A model generated the notes under the pieces. The model was not told where the DNA came from, did no database searches, and was given only the letters and a program-made list of their open reading frames with translations. Both the position numbers and the translations under genes were made by a program. Positions 12,861 through 22,896 of a stretch of 49,910 nucleotides of DNA are shown here, piece by piece (position 1 is the stretch's first letter; each line of letters opens with the position of its first letter). The DNA lies in assembly GCA_016874535.1 (NCBI GenBank), contig VGUA01000014.1, positions 1-49,910 on the forward strand. The letters are read 5' to 3'. This DNA comes from Gammaproteobacteria bacterium. GTDB taxonomy: Bacteria > Pseudomonadota > Gammaproteobacteria > Ga0077536.

Positions 12861-12893
12861 AAGGAGAGACCACTTGCAGTGGTCCCTCTCCTT
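12861..12893 (-). terminator. Intergenic hairpin downstream of clpX, before lon (no clear U-tract)
   Basis: AAGGAGAGACCACT-TGC-AGTGGTCCCTCTCCTT: long stem with a small bulge, 6 nt past the clpX stop. No T-run on the minus strand, so termination is uncertain. Confidence 0.4.
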
Positions 12894-12899
12894 GGGGTC

Positions 12900-14180
12900 T
12901 CAGTCCGAGGCAGCCTTGGGGATCTCGGCGGTCTCGTAGATGATGAGCGGCTTCGACTCACCCGTGATGGTGGCCTCGTCCACCACCACCTTGGAGACAT
13001 TCTGCAACGACGGCAGATCGTACATGGTATCGAGCAGATTCTGCTCGAGAATCGACCGCAGCCCACGGGCACCGGTCTTGCGTTCCACCGCCTTGCGCGC
13101 CACCGCCCGGAGTGCATCCTCGCGGAATTCGAGCGTGCATCCTTCCATCTCGAACAGCTTGGCGTACTGCTTGGTCAGGGCGTTGCGTGGTTCGGTGAGG
13201 ATCTGCACCAGCTGCTCTTCGTGGAGTTCATCCAGCACTGCGAGCACCGGCAAGCGCCCAACGAACTCCGGAATCAGCCCGTAGCGGATGAGATCCTCCG
13301 GCTCCACCTGATGGAGCATCTCGCCGGCGGTGCGGCGATCTTCCTTGCTCTTCACCTCTGCGGAGAAACCGATACCACCCTTTTCGGAGCGGTCCCGGAT
13401 GATCTTGTCTAGTCCGGCGAACGCGCCGCCGCAGATGAACAGGATGTTGGAGGTGTCCACCTGCAGGAATTCCTGCTGGGGATGCTTGCGTCCACCCTGG
13501 GGTGGCACGGAAGCCACCGTACCTTCAATGAGCTTGAGCAGGGCCTGCTGTACACCTTCACCAGAGACGTCTCGGGTGATGGAGGGGTTGTCGGACTTGC
13601 GGGAAATCTTGTCGATTTCGTCGATGTAGACGATGCCGGTCTGGGCCTTCTCCACATCGTAATCGCACTTCTGCAACAGCTTCTGGATGATGTTCTCGAC
13701 GTCCTCACCCACGTAGCCGGCTTCGGTGAGCGTGGTGGCATCGGCGATCGTGAACGGCACGTTGAGCAGTCGGGCCAAAGTCTCGGCCAGCAGTGTCTTG
13801 CCGCTGCCGGTGGGGCCCACGAGTAACACATTGCTCTTGGCGAGCTCCACGTCTCCCTGCTTGACCCGGGATTCCAGCCGCTTGTAGTGGTTGTAGACAG
13901 CTACCGCCAGGATTTTCTTGGCGTGTCCCTGGCCGATGACATACTCGTCAAGGATGTTACGGATTTCGTGCGGTACGGGCAGCTTGCTGCCGCCAGCACT
14001 GCCTGCCTTCTCCTGGATTTCTTCGCGGATGATGTCATTGCAGAGTTCAACGCATTCATCGCAGATGAACACTGAGGGGCCCGCGATGAGCTTGCGCACT
14101 TCATGCTGGCTCTTGCCGCAGAAGGAGCAGTAGAGAAGCCTGTCGCCGTCCGAACCTTTGGAATTCTTGCTGTCGCTCAT
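12900..14180 (-). CDS. clpX: ATP-dependent Clp protease ATP-binding subunit ClpX
   Basis: Zinc finger [46 protein letters not shown]. Confidence 0.98.
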   Translation of the reverse strand: MSDSKNSKGSDGDRLLYCSFCGKSQHEVRKLIAGPSVFICDECVELCNDIIREEIQEKAGSAGGSKLPVPHEIRNILDEYVIGQGHAKKILAVAVYNHYKRLESRVKQGDVELAKSNVLLVGPTGSGKTLLAETLARLLNVPFTIADATTLTEAGYVGEDVENIIQKLLQKCDYDVEKAQTGIVYIDEIDKISRKSDNPSITRDVSGEGVQQALLKLIEGTVASVPPQGGRKHPQQEFLQVDTSNILFICGGAFAGLDKIIRDRSEKGGIGFSAEVKSKEDRRTAGEMLHQVEPEDLIRYGLIPEFVGRLPVLAVLDELHEEQLVQILTEPRNALTKQYAKLFEMEGCTLEFREDALRAVARKAVERKTGARGLRSILEQNLLDTMYDLPSLQNVSKVVVDEATITGESKPLIIYETAEIPKAASD

Positions 14181-14241
14181 TCGCGCATCCTCACTGCTGC
14201 GGACTCAAACGTACTCTTATGCCGACAGGCGTGGCATCCAC

Positions 14242-14895
14242 TCAGCGCGCGCCGTCGACGCCGGCAACCGTACCGCGCTTCTCCAGCACGGCATCGATGA
14301 TGCCATAGGCTCGCGCGTCCTCCGCGCTCATGAAGTTGTCCCGGTCCGTGTCTGCAGCCACGCGCTCCACGGTCTGGCCGGTGTGCCTGGAGAGGATTTC
14401 GTTCAGGCGGTCACGCGCCTTGAGGATCTCACGGGCATGGATATCGATGTCCGTGGCCTGCCCCTGGAACCCGCCCAAGGGCTGGTGAATCATCACCCGT
14501 GAATGCGGCAGGCTGAAACGCTTGCCGGCGGCTCCCGCGCACAGCAGCAGGGCACCCATGCTTGCCGCCTGCCCGATGCACAGGGTGCTGACATCCGGCT
14601 TGATGAACTGCATGGTGTCGTAGATGGCGAGGCCCGCGGTCACCACGCCACCCGGAGAGTTGATGTAGAGGTGGATTTCCTTGTCCGGATTCTCCGATTC
14701 GAGGAAGAGGAGCTGCGCCACGATCACGTTCGCGACGTTGTCATCCACCGGCCCTACCAGAAAGATCACACGCTCCTTCAGCAGGCGACTGTAGATATCG
14801 TAAGCGCGCTCACCCCGGGCAGTCTGTTCGACCACCATGGGCACCAGATTGAGCGCTCGTGTCTCCTGCATCCCGCTGTTGCCTTGCAATCTCAA
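14242..14895 (-). CDS. clpP: ATP-dependent Clp protease proteolytic subunit ClpP
   Basis: [43 protein letters not shown]...[11 protein letters not shown]. Start may instead be the internal Met at about 14871. Confidence 0.98.
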   Translation of the reverse strand: MRLQGNSGMQETRALNLVPMVVEQTARGERAYDIYSRLLKERVIFLVGPVDDNVANVIVAQLLFLESENPDKEIHLYINSPGGVVTAGLAIYDTMQFIKPDVSTLCIGQAASMGALLLCAGAAGKRFSLPHSRVMIHQPLGGFQGQATDIDIHAREILKARDRLNEILSRHTGQTVERVAADTDRDNFMSAEDARAYGIIDAVLEKRGTVAGVDGAR

Positions 14896-16242
14896 TTAAG
14901 CCTCTCCACTCGCAGATTCAGCCGGAGTCTGCCTCGGATTCATAAGGTCGTCAAACGACAGGGAAACCGGTTTGACCCGTGCCTTCTCGATGATGAAGGC
15001 TACCGCATCCTCTTCCATGCAGAGGCCCTCGATGTCGCTGAGGCGGCCTGGTTCTTCGTAATACCACTTGACGAGCGCCTCAGGTTGCTCGTAGGAGGCC
15101 GCCAGTGCCTCCACGCGCTCCCGGACCTTGGCCGGCTGCGGCTTGATTCCGGCCAGCTTGATGACCTCGGCCATGATGAGACCGAGTTTCACCCGGTTGG
15201 AGGCCGGACCTTCAAAGCCGGCAGCATCTTCGCCGCCGCCGAATTGCGATGGGTCCATGCCGCGCATGGCGAGCGTGCGGCGCATTTCCTGCAGCATGCG
15301 CAAGGCCTCGCTGCGCACGAGTGCCCTGGGAAGCTCCAGCGAATTCTGCTCACGCAGGCGTTCGAGAACCTGTTCATTGAAGCGGCGGGCCAGGGCGCGA
15401 TCACGCTCACGTTCCATGTTTGCTCGGACTTCAGCGCGGAACTTCTCGAGTCCGCCCTCCTCCACGCCGAAGCGCGCGAAGAATGCATCATCCAGTTCCG
15501 GCAGCACGGGCTCTTCGACCTTGTTCACCTTGACCTTGAAGGTGACGCCGCGACCCGCGAGTTCGCTCTGGTGATAGTCCTCCGGAAATTTCAGGTTGAG
15601 CGTGCGCTCGTCTCCGGCACTGGCGCCGGTGAGTCCTTCCTCGAAACCCGGGATCATTCGGCCTTGGCCGAGGATGAGGTTGAAGTCCTTGGCGCTGCCG
15701 TTCTCGAACGGGGACTCCTCGCCTTCCATCGTGCCCTCGAAATCCATCTGCAGGCGATCACCATCCGCGGCAGGACGCGAGGCCTCCTTGAATTCCCTCG
15801 ACTGGTCGCGCAGGACTTGAATCATCTTGTCGAGGTCGGCATCTGTGACGTCGCATTCAGGTTTCTCGATGTCGAGCTCCTCGAATGGCGCCAGGGTGAT
15901 CTCCGGAAACACTTCGAAAGTCGCCGTGAAGGACAGACCCTGGCCTTCGTCCGTCGCCAGCGGTTCGATGACCGGATCGGCCACCGGGCGCAGCTGATGC
16001 GAGGTCACGGCTTCCACGAATGCCGTGCGCACCACTTCAGTGATGACCTCACCGCGAACGCGCGGCCCGAACTGCCGTTCGATCACCCGGGCCGGGGCCT
16101 TGCCAGGCCGGAACCCGTCGATGCGCGCGTTGCGCGCCACGCTCTGTAGGCGACTCCGGACCTGATCGGCGATGTGTTGTTCCGGAACCTCGATTTTCAG
16201 ACGGCGTTCCAGCCCACCGGGCTGCTCAAGCGATACCTGCAT
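14896..16242 (-). CDS. tig: Trigger factor
   Basis: MQVSLEQPGGLERRLKIEVPEQHIADQVRSRLQSVARNARIDGFRPGKAPARVIERQFG; abuts clpP. Confidence 0.97.
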   Translation of the reverse strand: MQVSLEQPGGLERRLKIEVPEQHIADQVRSRLQSVARNARIDGFRPGKAPARVIERQFGPRVRGEVITEVVRTAFVEAVTSHQLRPVADPVIEPLATDEGQGLSFTATFEVFPEITLAPFEELDIEKPECDVTDADLDKMIQVLRDQSREFKEASRPAADGDRLQMDFEGTMEGEESPFENGSAKDFNLILGQGRMIPGFEEGLTGASAGDERTLNLKFPEDYHQSELAGRGVTFKVKVNKVEEPVLPELDDAFFARFGVEEGGLEKFRAEVRANMERERDRALARRFNEQVLERLREQNSLELPRALVRSEALRMLQEMRRTLAMRGMDPSQFGGGEDAAGFEGPASNRVKLGLIMAEVIKLAGIKPQPAKVRERVEALAASYEQPEALVKWYYEEPGRLSDIEGLCMEEDAVAFIIEKARVKPVSLSFDDLMNPRQTPAESASGEA

Positions 16243-16318
16243 AAATCCTCGGTACTTTTAGTGCGTGGTGCATTTGCGTGATGTTGAAGCACGGCGTTTT
16301 TGTCTGAACCGTGCAGGA

Positions 16319-16403
<85 letters not shown>

Positions 16404-16684
16404 ACGGGTGCGGCTGCATGGGTTGCCGTGCGGGCCCCGGCGACACCGAAGGCCGGCATGTTGCCCACAGGTGGCGAGCAGGGATGCAGACGGTCCAGAA
16501 ACCGGGCCGGATGGCCACAACCAATCGCGCCGCATTATAGGGGCAGGTGTCTGGCTTGGACACCCCGCGCACCCGTGTACGGGTGGTCGGAGGCACTGGT
16601 TTCGCGGATGGGAGAAGAGGCCCCGATGCTATACTCCCGTGACATGAACGCACGGACGCAATGGCCGGAGAGGGAGGCCCGTCG

Positions 16685-17188
16685 ATGCTGAGGCGGTTAT
16701 CCGGCCCTGTCCGTCACGTGCTGTGGGGAGGGGCCCTCCTGGTGTCGCTGGCCACATCGACCACGGACGCTGCGGCCGTGACCATCATGGAATGTCGGGA
16801 TGCCGACGGGACGCTGTCTTATCGGGATACCTGCCCCCCGGATTCGACGCGGGTCGGGACACGGCGGCTTGGCGGCACGTCAGCCCCACAAGCCCCTTCA
16901 CTGAAGGAAATTGCCAAGACACACCCCGTGGTGCTGTATGTGGTGCCGGAGTGTGAAACCTGCGACCTGGTGCGTCTCATGCTGGAAAAGCGGGGAATTC
17001 CTTTTTCGGAGCGGGACGTCGAACGGGATGTGTCGCTGCAGTACGATTTGCGCAAGCCCTCCGGAGCAGCCAGGGTCCCCACGGTACTGATTGGCGGCGC
17101 GGCGCTGCCCGGTTTCGACCACATCCCCCTGCAGCAGCGACTCGCCGAAGCAGGCTATCCCGTGGAATCCGTCCCGGTCGGCCGCTGA
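16685..17188 (+). CDS. Exported DUF4124-like + glutaredoxin/thioredoxin-fold protein
   Basis: Signal-like N-terminus; 'IMECRDADGTLSYRDTCPPDSTRV' DUF4124-like segment; 'VVLYVVPECETCDLVRLMLEKRGIPFSERDVERD' CxxC glutaredoxin fold with cis-Pro 'ARVPTVLIGG'. Confidence 0.8.
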   Translation: MLRRLSGPVRHVLWGGALLVSLATSTTDAAAVTIMECRDADGTLSYRDTCPPDSTRVGTRRLGGTSAPQAPSLKEIAKTHPVVLYVVPECETCDLVRLMLEKRGIPFSERDVERDVSLQYDLRKPSGAARVPTVLIGGAALPGFDHIPLQQRLAEAGYPVESVPVGR

Positions 17189-17231
17189 CGCCGCCAGGAA
17201 ACTCCCCCATCGCCCCATCTCGAGGCTCGAC

Positions 17232-17669
17232 ATGGCCACTCGTCTCATGGATTCCCCTGCTCTGGCCGAAGAAGCCTTCTATAAAGCCTTCGAGCGCGGG
17301 GAGGTGGACGCGATGATGGCGGTCTGGGCCGCGAGCCCGGACATTTCCTGCGTGCACCCCATGGGACCCCTGCTGACCGGACCTGCGGCCATCCGCAGCA
17401 GCTGGCAGGAGATTTTCCGCGCCCAGCTGCCGAGACGCTTCGAAATCGACTGCTTGAGCCGCTTCGAACAGGGGGATCTGGCCGTTCATGTGCTGCACGA
17501 AACCATCATCCTGCCGCTGCACAGACAGCGACTCCCCACTCTCATCACCACCAATATCTATCGCAAGGAAAGCGGCGTGTGGCGCATGGTGATGCATCAC
17601 GCGAGTGTGATTGGATCTGAGACAGTGGAAGTTGCCGGGCCGGCTGCACCGCCGGCCACGCGACACTAG
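17232..17669 (+). CDS. SnoaL/NTF2-like domain protein
   Basis: AEEAFYKAFERGEVDAMMAVWAASPDISCVHPMGPLLTGPAAIRSSWQEIF...WRMVMHHAS. Confidence 0.8.
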   Translation: MATRLMDSPALAEEAFYKAFERGEVDAMMAVWAASPDISCVHPMGPLLTGPAAIRSSWQEIFRAQLPRRFEIDCLSRFEQGDLAVHVLHETIILPLHRQRLPTLITTNIYRKESGVWRMVMHHASVIGSETVEVAGPAAPPATRH

Positions 17670-18434
17670 GCTGCGCGAGGCCTCGCCGGCGGGGGATCGC
17701 CACCCTGGTGGTGCCTGCGCGGCGAGCGCCTCCCGGGTTCGGGAGCCGCGCGCGTCGTGAGGCCCGCCGCGGCCGGGCCCAAGCGGGCAAACAGGCTCCG
17801 GGAGACCAGGAGCTCCATTCTGCGCGCCTCTGCGCAGAGTGCAGCGGCAAGCTCAAGCGGGCTCGCCGAACCTGAGCGGTCTTCACCCGCTCCTGGAGCA
17901 GAGAGCTGCCCTTCGCAGAGGCTGGCCTGCCACTGCAAACCGCCTTCCAGCCCCGGACGCCCGTCGACGAGCAGGCGGCTGCGCAGCTCCTGCAGTCACG
18001 CGACGGCACATTCGAGCCGGTCGGGAGACTCGAACACCGCGCGCAGGCCATCGGCCTCCAGACGCGCAACATATCCTCCATGCCGATACACGCTGTCCAC
18101 CTGTGCCCCGAGTGAGCGCCCCACCGGACGGAAGGCCGCTGCGCCCCAGGCGCGCCAGCAGCCACACGGACGCCGCCCCCAGCAGCACCAGGCCCGCGCC
18201 CCATCGCAGCGCGCGCTGCACAAAGCGTGGGTCGGCGTACTCGAGCCCGCCGTGGCGCAGGTGAAAGGCGAGCTGGTCCGGGGTGACCGGGCCGAAGTAG
18301 GCGCGGACGAACGCGCTGGCGACGATCAGCAGGAGCAGCAGCCACAGCAACGCCAGCAGCACCCAGCCGGCCTTGCACCTGCTCGATGGCGGTGAGCCCT
18401 TCCCCATGCGCCAAGCTTCGCGACAGGGGCGCAA
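17666..18434 (-). pseudogene. Degraded membrane-protein locus: N-terminal TM fragment plus out-of-frame and stop-interrupted downstream fragments
   Basis: Frame A: GWVLLALLWLLLLLIVASAFVRAYFGPVTPDQLAFHLRHGGLEYADPRFVQRALRWGAGLVLLGAASVWLLARLG. Coding-like sequence then moves to another frame (VDSVYRHGGYVARLEADGLRAVFESPDRLECAVA*LQELRSRLLVDGRPGLEGGLQWQ...), interrupted by TGA at 17996-17998. Confidence 0.5.
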
Positions 18435-18579
18435 GCCGGCATTGCGCGCGCTTCAAGAAGTGCAAAGCTCTTACTCAGGCGGGGCGAACCGGCCTCACCT
18501 GCCCTACTGGAAAACCCGAGTCCCTCTGTCGTGTCTGGAGGAAAAAATCTAGACTCCAATTTCTTCATGGAGTGTCTGC

Positions 18580-21030
18580 ATGTCCAGAGTGCCCTCGCAG
18601 GCTGAAGTCGTGATCGTCGGGGGCGGCGTTGTCGGCTGCTCCATCGCCTATCACCTAACCCAGCTGGGCATTCGTGACGTCGTGCTGCTGGAGCGCAAGC
18701 AGCTCACCTGTGGCACCACCTGGCACGCCGCCGGGCTGGTGGGGCAGCTGCGGGCCACGCGCAACCTCACGGAACTGGCCAAGTACACCACCGACCTCAT
18801 CTACCGGCTCGAGCAGGAGACCGGGCAGGCCACGGGCTTCAAGCAAAACGGCTCGATCTCGGTGGCCTTGAATCCTGAGCGCATGGAAGAGCTCGCCCGG
18901 CAGGCCTCGATGGCACGCAATTTCGGGCTCGAGGTGGACGTGATCTCCACCGACGAGATCATCCGGCGCTATCCGTACCTGAACCCCGAGGGCATGGTCG
19001 GTGGCGTCTTCCTCCACAAGGACGGCCAGTGCAACCCGGTGGACGTGACGCAGGCCTACGCGAAGGGCGCACGCATGAAGGGGGCCAGGATCCTCGAGGG
19101 CGTGAAGGTGCAGCGCATCCTGCAGGAGGGCGGCCGCGCGATCGGCGTGGTGACCGACGAGGGGGACATCCGCGCGTCCACGGTCGTCATCGCCGCGGGC
19201 ATGTGGTCGCACGAATTCGGGCGCCGAAACGGCGCGAACCTGCCGCTGCATGCCGCCGAGCACTTCTACATCGTGACCGACCACATCCCGGGCCTGCCCG
19301 GCAACCTGCCGGTGCTGCGGATGCAGGATGAATGGGCCTACTACAAGGAAGATGCCGGCAAGATCCTGCTGGGCTCCTTCGAGCCCCAGGCCAAGCCCTG
19401 GGGCATGGCGGGTATCCGGGAGGATTTCGCCTTCGACACCCTGCCCGAAGACATGGACCAATTCATGCCCGTGCTCGAGAAGGCCGCCCGGCGCATGCCG
19501 ATCCTGGAGACCGTGGGGATCCAGACCTGGTTCAACGGGCCGGAGAGCTTCACGCCCGATGACCGCTACCTGCTGGGCGAGACCCCGGAGGTGAAGGATC
19601 TCTTCGTGGCCTGCGGCTTCAACTCCATCGGCATCCAGAGCTCGGGCGGTGCCGGCAAGGTGCTGGCCGAATGGATCCGCGACCGGCGCCCGCCGATGGA
19701 TCTGGTGGACGTGGATGTGCGGCGGATGAACCCCTTCCAGGGCACCCGGCAGTACCTGCACGACCGCACGGTGGAGACGCTCGGGCTGCTCTACAAGACC
19801 CACTGGCCCTTCTACCAGTACACGACAGCGCGTGGCGCACGCCGCACCCACTTCCATGACGCGTTGAAGGCTCGCGGTGCCGTGTACGGCGAGCTTGGCG
19901 GGTGGGAACGCCCGAACTGGTTCGCCCCGCCGGGCACGGCTGCCGAGTACGTCTACAGCTACGGGAAGCAGAACTGGTTCGAGCACACGGCCGCCGAGTG
20001 CCGCGCGACGCGCGATACGGTGGCCCTGTACGACCAGAGCACCATGACGAAGTTCATGGTCGAGGGTCGCGATGCCCTGGCCGTGCTCGAGAAGATCTCG
20101 GCCAATCGCATCGACGTGCCGGTGGGCAAGCTCGTCTACACCCAGTGGCTCAACGAGCAAGGCGGCATCGAGGCCGACCTCACCGTGACACGCACCGGTG
20201 AACAGCAGTTCATGGTGGTCTCCGCCGCAGCCACTCACCAGCGCGACCTCGCCTATCTGCGCGCCCACGTCGAGCAGGCCGGGCACTGCTTCCTGAGCGA
20301 CCAGACGGCCGGGATCCCGATGCTCGGCGTGATGGGCCCGAACGCCCGCGCGCTGCTGCAGGCCGCCTCTCCAGCCACCGACTTTTCCAACACGGGCTTT
20401 CCCTTCGGCACCTCGCAGCTAATCGAGATTGGCTACGCCCAGGTTCGGGCCAGCCGCATCACCTACGTGGGGGAGCTGGGCTGGGAGCTGTACATCCCCG
20501 GTGAATTCGCGGTGCATGTGTTCGAGCGCCTGCTCGCGGCCGGCGAGGCCTTCGGGTTGCGCCTGGCCGGCATGCACGCCATGAACGCCTGCCGCATGGA
20601 AAAGGCCTATCGCCACTGGGGCGACGACATCAGCATCGCCGATACACCGCTGGAGGCCGGGCTGGGGTTCGCGGTGGCCTGGGACAAGCCGCAGGCCTTC
20701 CTGGGCCGCGACGCGCTCCTGCGGCAAAAGGAAGCGGGTGTGCCGCGCAAGCGCCTGCTGCAGTTCCGCCTGCAGGACACCGACCGGCTGCTCTACAAGG
20801 AAGAGCCGATCTGGGTCAATGGCCGGCGCTGCGGCGGCATCACCTCGGGCATGTACGGCCACCGGCTCGAGGCCTCGCTGGGCATGGGTTATGTACTGGC
20901 CGACGAGCCGATCACGCCTGAGTGGGTCGCTGCCCAGCGCTTCGAGATCGAGATCGGCTGGCAGCGCTATGCCGCGCACGGGCAGCTGGCGCCCTTCTAC
21001 GACCCGAAGCTCGAGCGGGTGAAGGGGTAG
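18580..21030 (+). CDS. FAD-dependent oxidoreductase with C-terminal GcvT-like folate domain (dimethylglycine/sarcosine dehydrogenase-like)
   Basis: N-terminal [50 protein letters not shown]-terminal GcvT-like region '[22 protein letters not shown]...[22 protein letters not shown]'. Confidence 0.92.
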   Translation: MSRVPSQAEVVIVGGGVVGCSIAYHLTQLGIRDVVLLERKQLTCGTTWHAAGLVGQLRATRNLTELAKYTTDLIYRLEQETGQATGFKQNGSISVALNPERMEELARQASMARNFGLEVDVISTDEIIRRYPYLNPEGMVGGVFLHKDGQCNPVDVTQAYAKGARMKGARILEGVKVQRILQEGGRAIGVVTDEGDIRASTVVIAAGMWSHEFGRRNGANLPLHAAEHFYIVTDHIPGLPGNLPVLRMQDEWAYYKEDAGKILLGSFEPQAKPWGMAGIREDFAFDTLPEDMDQFMPVLEKAARRMPILETVGIQTWFNGPESFTPDDRYLLGETPEVKDLFVACGFNSIGIQSSGGAGKVLAEWIRDRRPPMDLVDVDVRRMNPFQGTRQYLHDRTVETLGLLYKTHWPFYQYTTARGARRTHFHDALKARGAVYGELGGWERPNWFAPPGTAAEYVYSYGKQNWFEHTAAECRATRDTVALYDQSTMTKFMVEGRDALAVLEKISANRIDVPVGKLVYTQWLNEQGGIEADLTVTRTGEQQFMVVSAAATHQRDLAYLRAHVEQAGHCFLSDQTAGIPMLGVMGPNARALLQAASPATDFSNTGFPFGTSQLIEIGYAQVRASRITYVGELGWELYIPGEFAVHVFERLLAAGEAFGLRLAGMHAMNACRMEKAYRHWGDDISIADTPLEAGLGFAVAWDKPQAFLGRDALLRQKEAGVPRKRLLQFRLQDTDRLLYKEEPIWVNGRRCGGITSGMYGHRLEASLGMGYVLADEPITPEWVAAQRFEIEIGWQRYAAHGQLAPFYDPKLERVKG

Positions 21031-21081
21031 CGCACAGGACCCCGTGCCCAGTGGCCCGGTGGTCGGACGGGACGCGTGCCT

Positions 21082-21432
21082 TCAGTACGTCGGAGGCGAA
21101 ATCACCCACACCACCACGGCATCCTGGCGGCCTGGGTTGCACCAGCGGAATGGCTCGTCCACGATGCGGAAGCTGTCCCCGGAGTTGAGCCGAAAGCGCT
21201 TCTTGCCGATCCACAGATCGAGCACGCCGCTGACCAGGTAGCCCTCTTCCTCGGTGGCGCGTCGCGTGAAGGTGCGCAACTCTGCGCCGGGCTCGAAGGT
21301 GCTGAGAAAGAGCTCGAAGGCGCCACCGATATCGGGAGAAAGCAGCTCCTCGAGCAGCCCCGTGGTGACGGCGCCCAGGCGCCTGCGGGAAGCCGCGCGG
21401 ACGATCTTTCCGCGCTCCTGCGCCACCGAATC
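21082..21432 (-). pseudogene. Cupin domain, apparently the C-terminal half of an XRE/HTH-cupin regulator lacking its HTH
   Basis: IVRAASRRRLGAVTTGLLEELLSPDIGGAFELFLSTFEPGAELRTFTRRATEEEGYLVSGVLDLWIGKKRFRLNSGDSFRIVDEPFRWCNPGRQDAVVVWVISPPTY. In-frame sequence further upstream looks non-coding. A GTG-initiated stand-alone cupin is an alternative. Confidence 0.6.
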
Positions 21433-21720
21433 GATGACCTCGTGAGTTCCGGCATCAGCCTGTCGCGCGTCGCGGCGGCCTGCGTGGCCGCCGGCGCCAG
21501 CCGAATCCTTGCGGCCGTCACCCACGCCATGCTGTCCAGCGAGGCCGAGACGGTGCTCACTGCGATGCCCGTGGAGACATTGCTGGTCACGGACACCGTC
21601 GCCCTGCGCCCCCTCAGTCGGGAAGCCGGGGCCAAGATTCGCGTGATCCCGGTCGCTCCCCTGCTGGCCGATGCCATACGCGCTTTGCACACCGACGCAT
21701 CGCTCAACGCACTTGGCTGA
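21433..21720 (+). pseudogene. Truncated ribose-phosphate pyrophosphokinase (PRPP synthetase) C-terminal fragment
   Basis: [96 protein letters not shown]. This resembles a Prs C-terminus from the PRPP-binding loop onward; nothing Prs-like precedes it. Confidence 0.65.
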
Positions 21721-21728
21721 ATTCCGCC

Positions 21729-22754
21729 TCACGCAGGGCCGCAAGCCTGTGCAGCCGCCTCCGCCAAGTCGAGATACTGGCGGGCTCGCTTCCGCCAGTG
21801 GTCAAAGCCTGACACCGGACAGTCGAGAAGATGCCACAGGCACAATTTTGCCCGCAGACGCCCGCGCGCTGCCCGATGGAATGAAACGAGTCGGTCCGGT
21901 GCATCATCCTGAGCATGAGAACGGTAGCTTTGCAGCACCTGCTCCCCGACCCACGCCGCGCCCAGTCGCGAACATTCGAGTCCCAGATAGGCAAGCTCGT
22001 CCAGAGGGTCCAGTTCGCGCAAGACAGTGCTGAATTCAAGGCAGTCGATGATCAACGGGGGCTCTGACAGATACACATGTTCGGGCTTCAGATCGCCATG
22101 GCCCTCCACGATCCTGTGATCACGCACCCGCTGCTCGAGCAGCACGGCCTCGCGATCCATGAATCTGCGCAACGCGCCGAGCACTCCACGGATCCGCGTG
22201 TCCCGTAACGCGAACGTGGGGTCCATCAACACGCTCACGCTGTCATCGAGGTCACCGGCAAGACGTTCGCGGTACTCCCTCCCCTCCGGCGCGACCTCTC
22301 GCGCGCTGCCATAGAATTCGGCAAGTCGCTGGCCGATTGCCTCCGGCGCGCCCAGAGGGACCGCCCCACTGGCGATCGCCGTATCCAGCATGGAGGCGCG
22401 ATGCAGTCGCCGCATATGGACGAGCCATTCGACCACCTCCATCTGCCCCTCATCGGGGGTACCCAGTCGCAAGGCACCATCCGGCACCCTGACCAGGGGA
22501 ACGATGCCCAGATACACCCCGGGGGCAAGGCGCTGGTTGAGACGAACCTCGGCCTCACAGTGCACTTTCCGCACAGCCAAAGTGCTGAAATCAACGGGGA
22601 GACGGAAAACCGGTTTCTTCAACTTGTAGACCGATTCCCCCGCAAGAAAAACCCATGAGAGATGGGTCTCTATCACCTCAACATCGACAACGCCGTGACC
22701 GTAGGCGCATGCCTGCGAGAGAAACTCGAGCTTGTCATCCAGACTGGTGTCCAC
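21729..22754 (-). CDS. Aminoglycoside-phosphotransferase/kinase-fold protein (COG2187-like)
   Basis: VIETHLSWVFLAGESVYKLKKPVFRLPVDFSTL; catalytic-loop-like 'RIVEGHGDLKPEHVYLSEPPLIIDCLEFSTVLRELDPLDELAYLGLE'. Confidence 0.8.
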   Translation of the reverse strand: MDTSLDDKLEFLSQACAYGHGVVDVEVIETHLSWVFLAGESVYKLKKPVFRLPVDFSTLAVRKVHCEAEVRLNQRLAPGVYLGIVPLVRVPDGALRLGTPDEGQMEVVEWLVHMRRLHRASMLDTAIASGAVPLGAPEAIGQRLAEFYGSAREVAPEGREYRERLAGDLDDSVSVLMDPTFALRDTRIRGVLGALRRFMDREAVLLEQRVRDHRIVEGHGDLKPEHVYLSEPPLIIDCLEFSTVLRELDPLDELAYLGLECSRLGAAWVGEQVLQSYRSHAQDDAPDRLVSFHRAARGRLRAKLCLWHLLDCPVSGFDHWRKRARQYLDLAEAAAQACGPA

Positions 22755-22896
22755 CGTGCAGTTTCCCCATTCGCGCCAAGGGCGTGGAAAGGGTCATGCT
22801 GCCACAGGAACGCGGGGCGCGGAATGAAAGTTCGCCCCGCGCGGCGTGCGCACGGGGCGAGGCGCGGAAATCCCGCCAGGAGGGTGTAAGGTGTGA

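Noticed and set aside
22831-22862. GC-rich inverted repeat (CGCCCCG...CGGGGCG) downstream of the TonB receptor
   Set aside because: Could be a terminator for the minus-strand receptor gene, but it lacks a convincing U-tract and the surrounding sequence is uniformly GC-rich.
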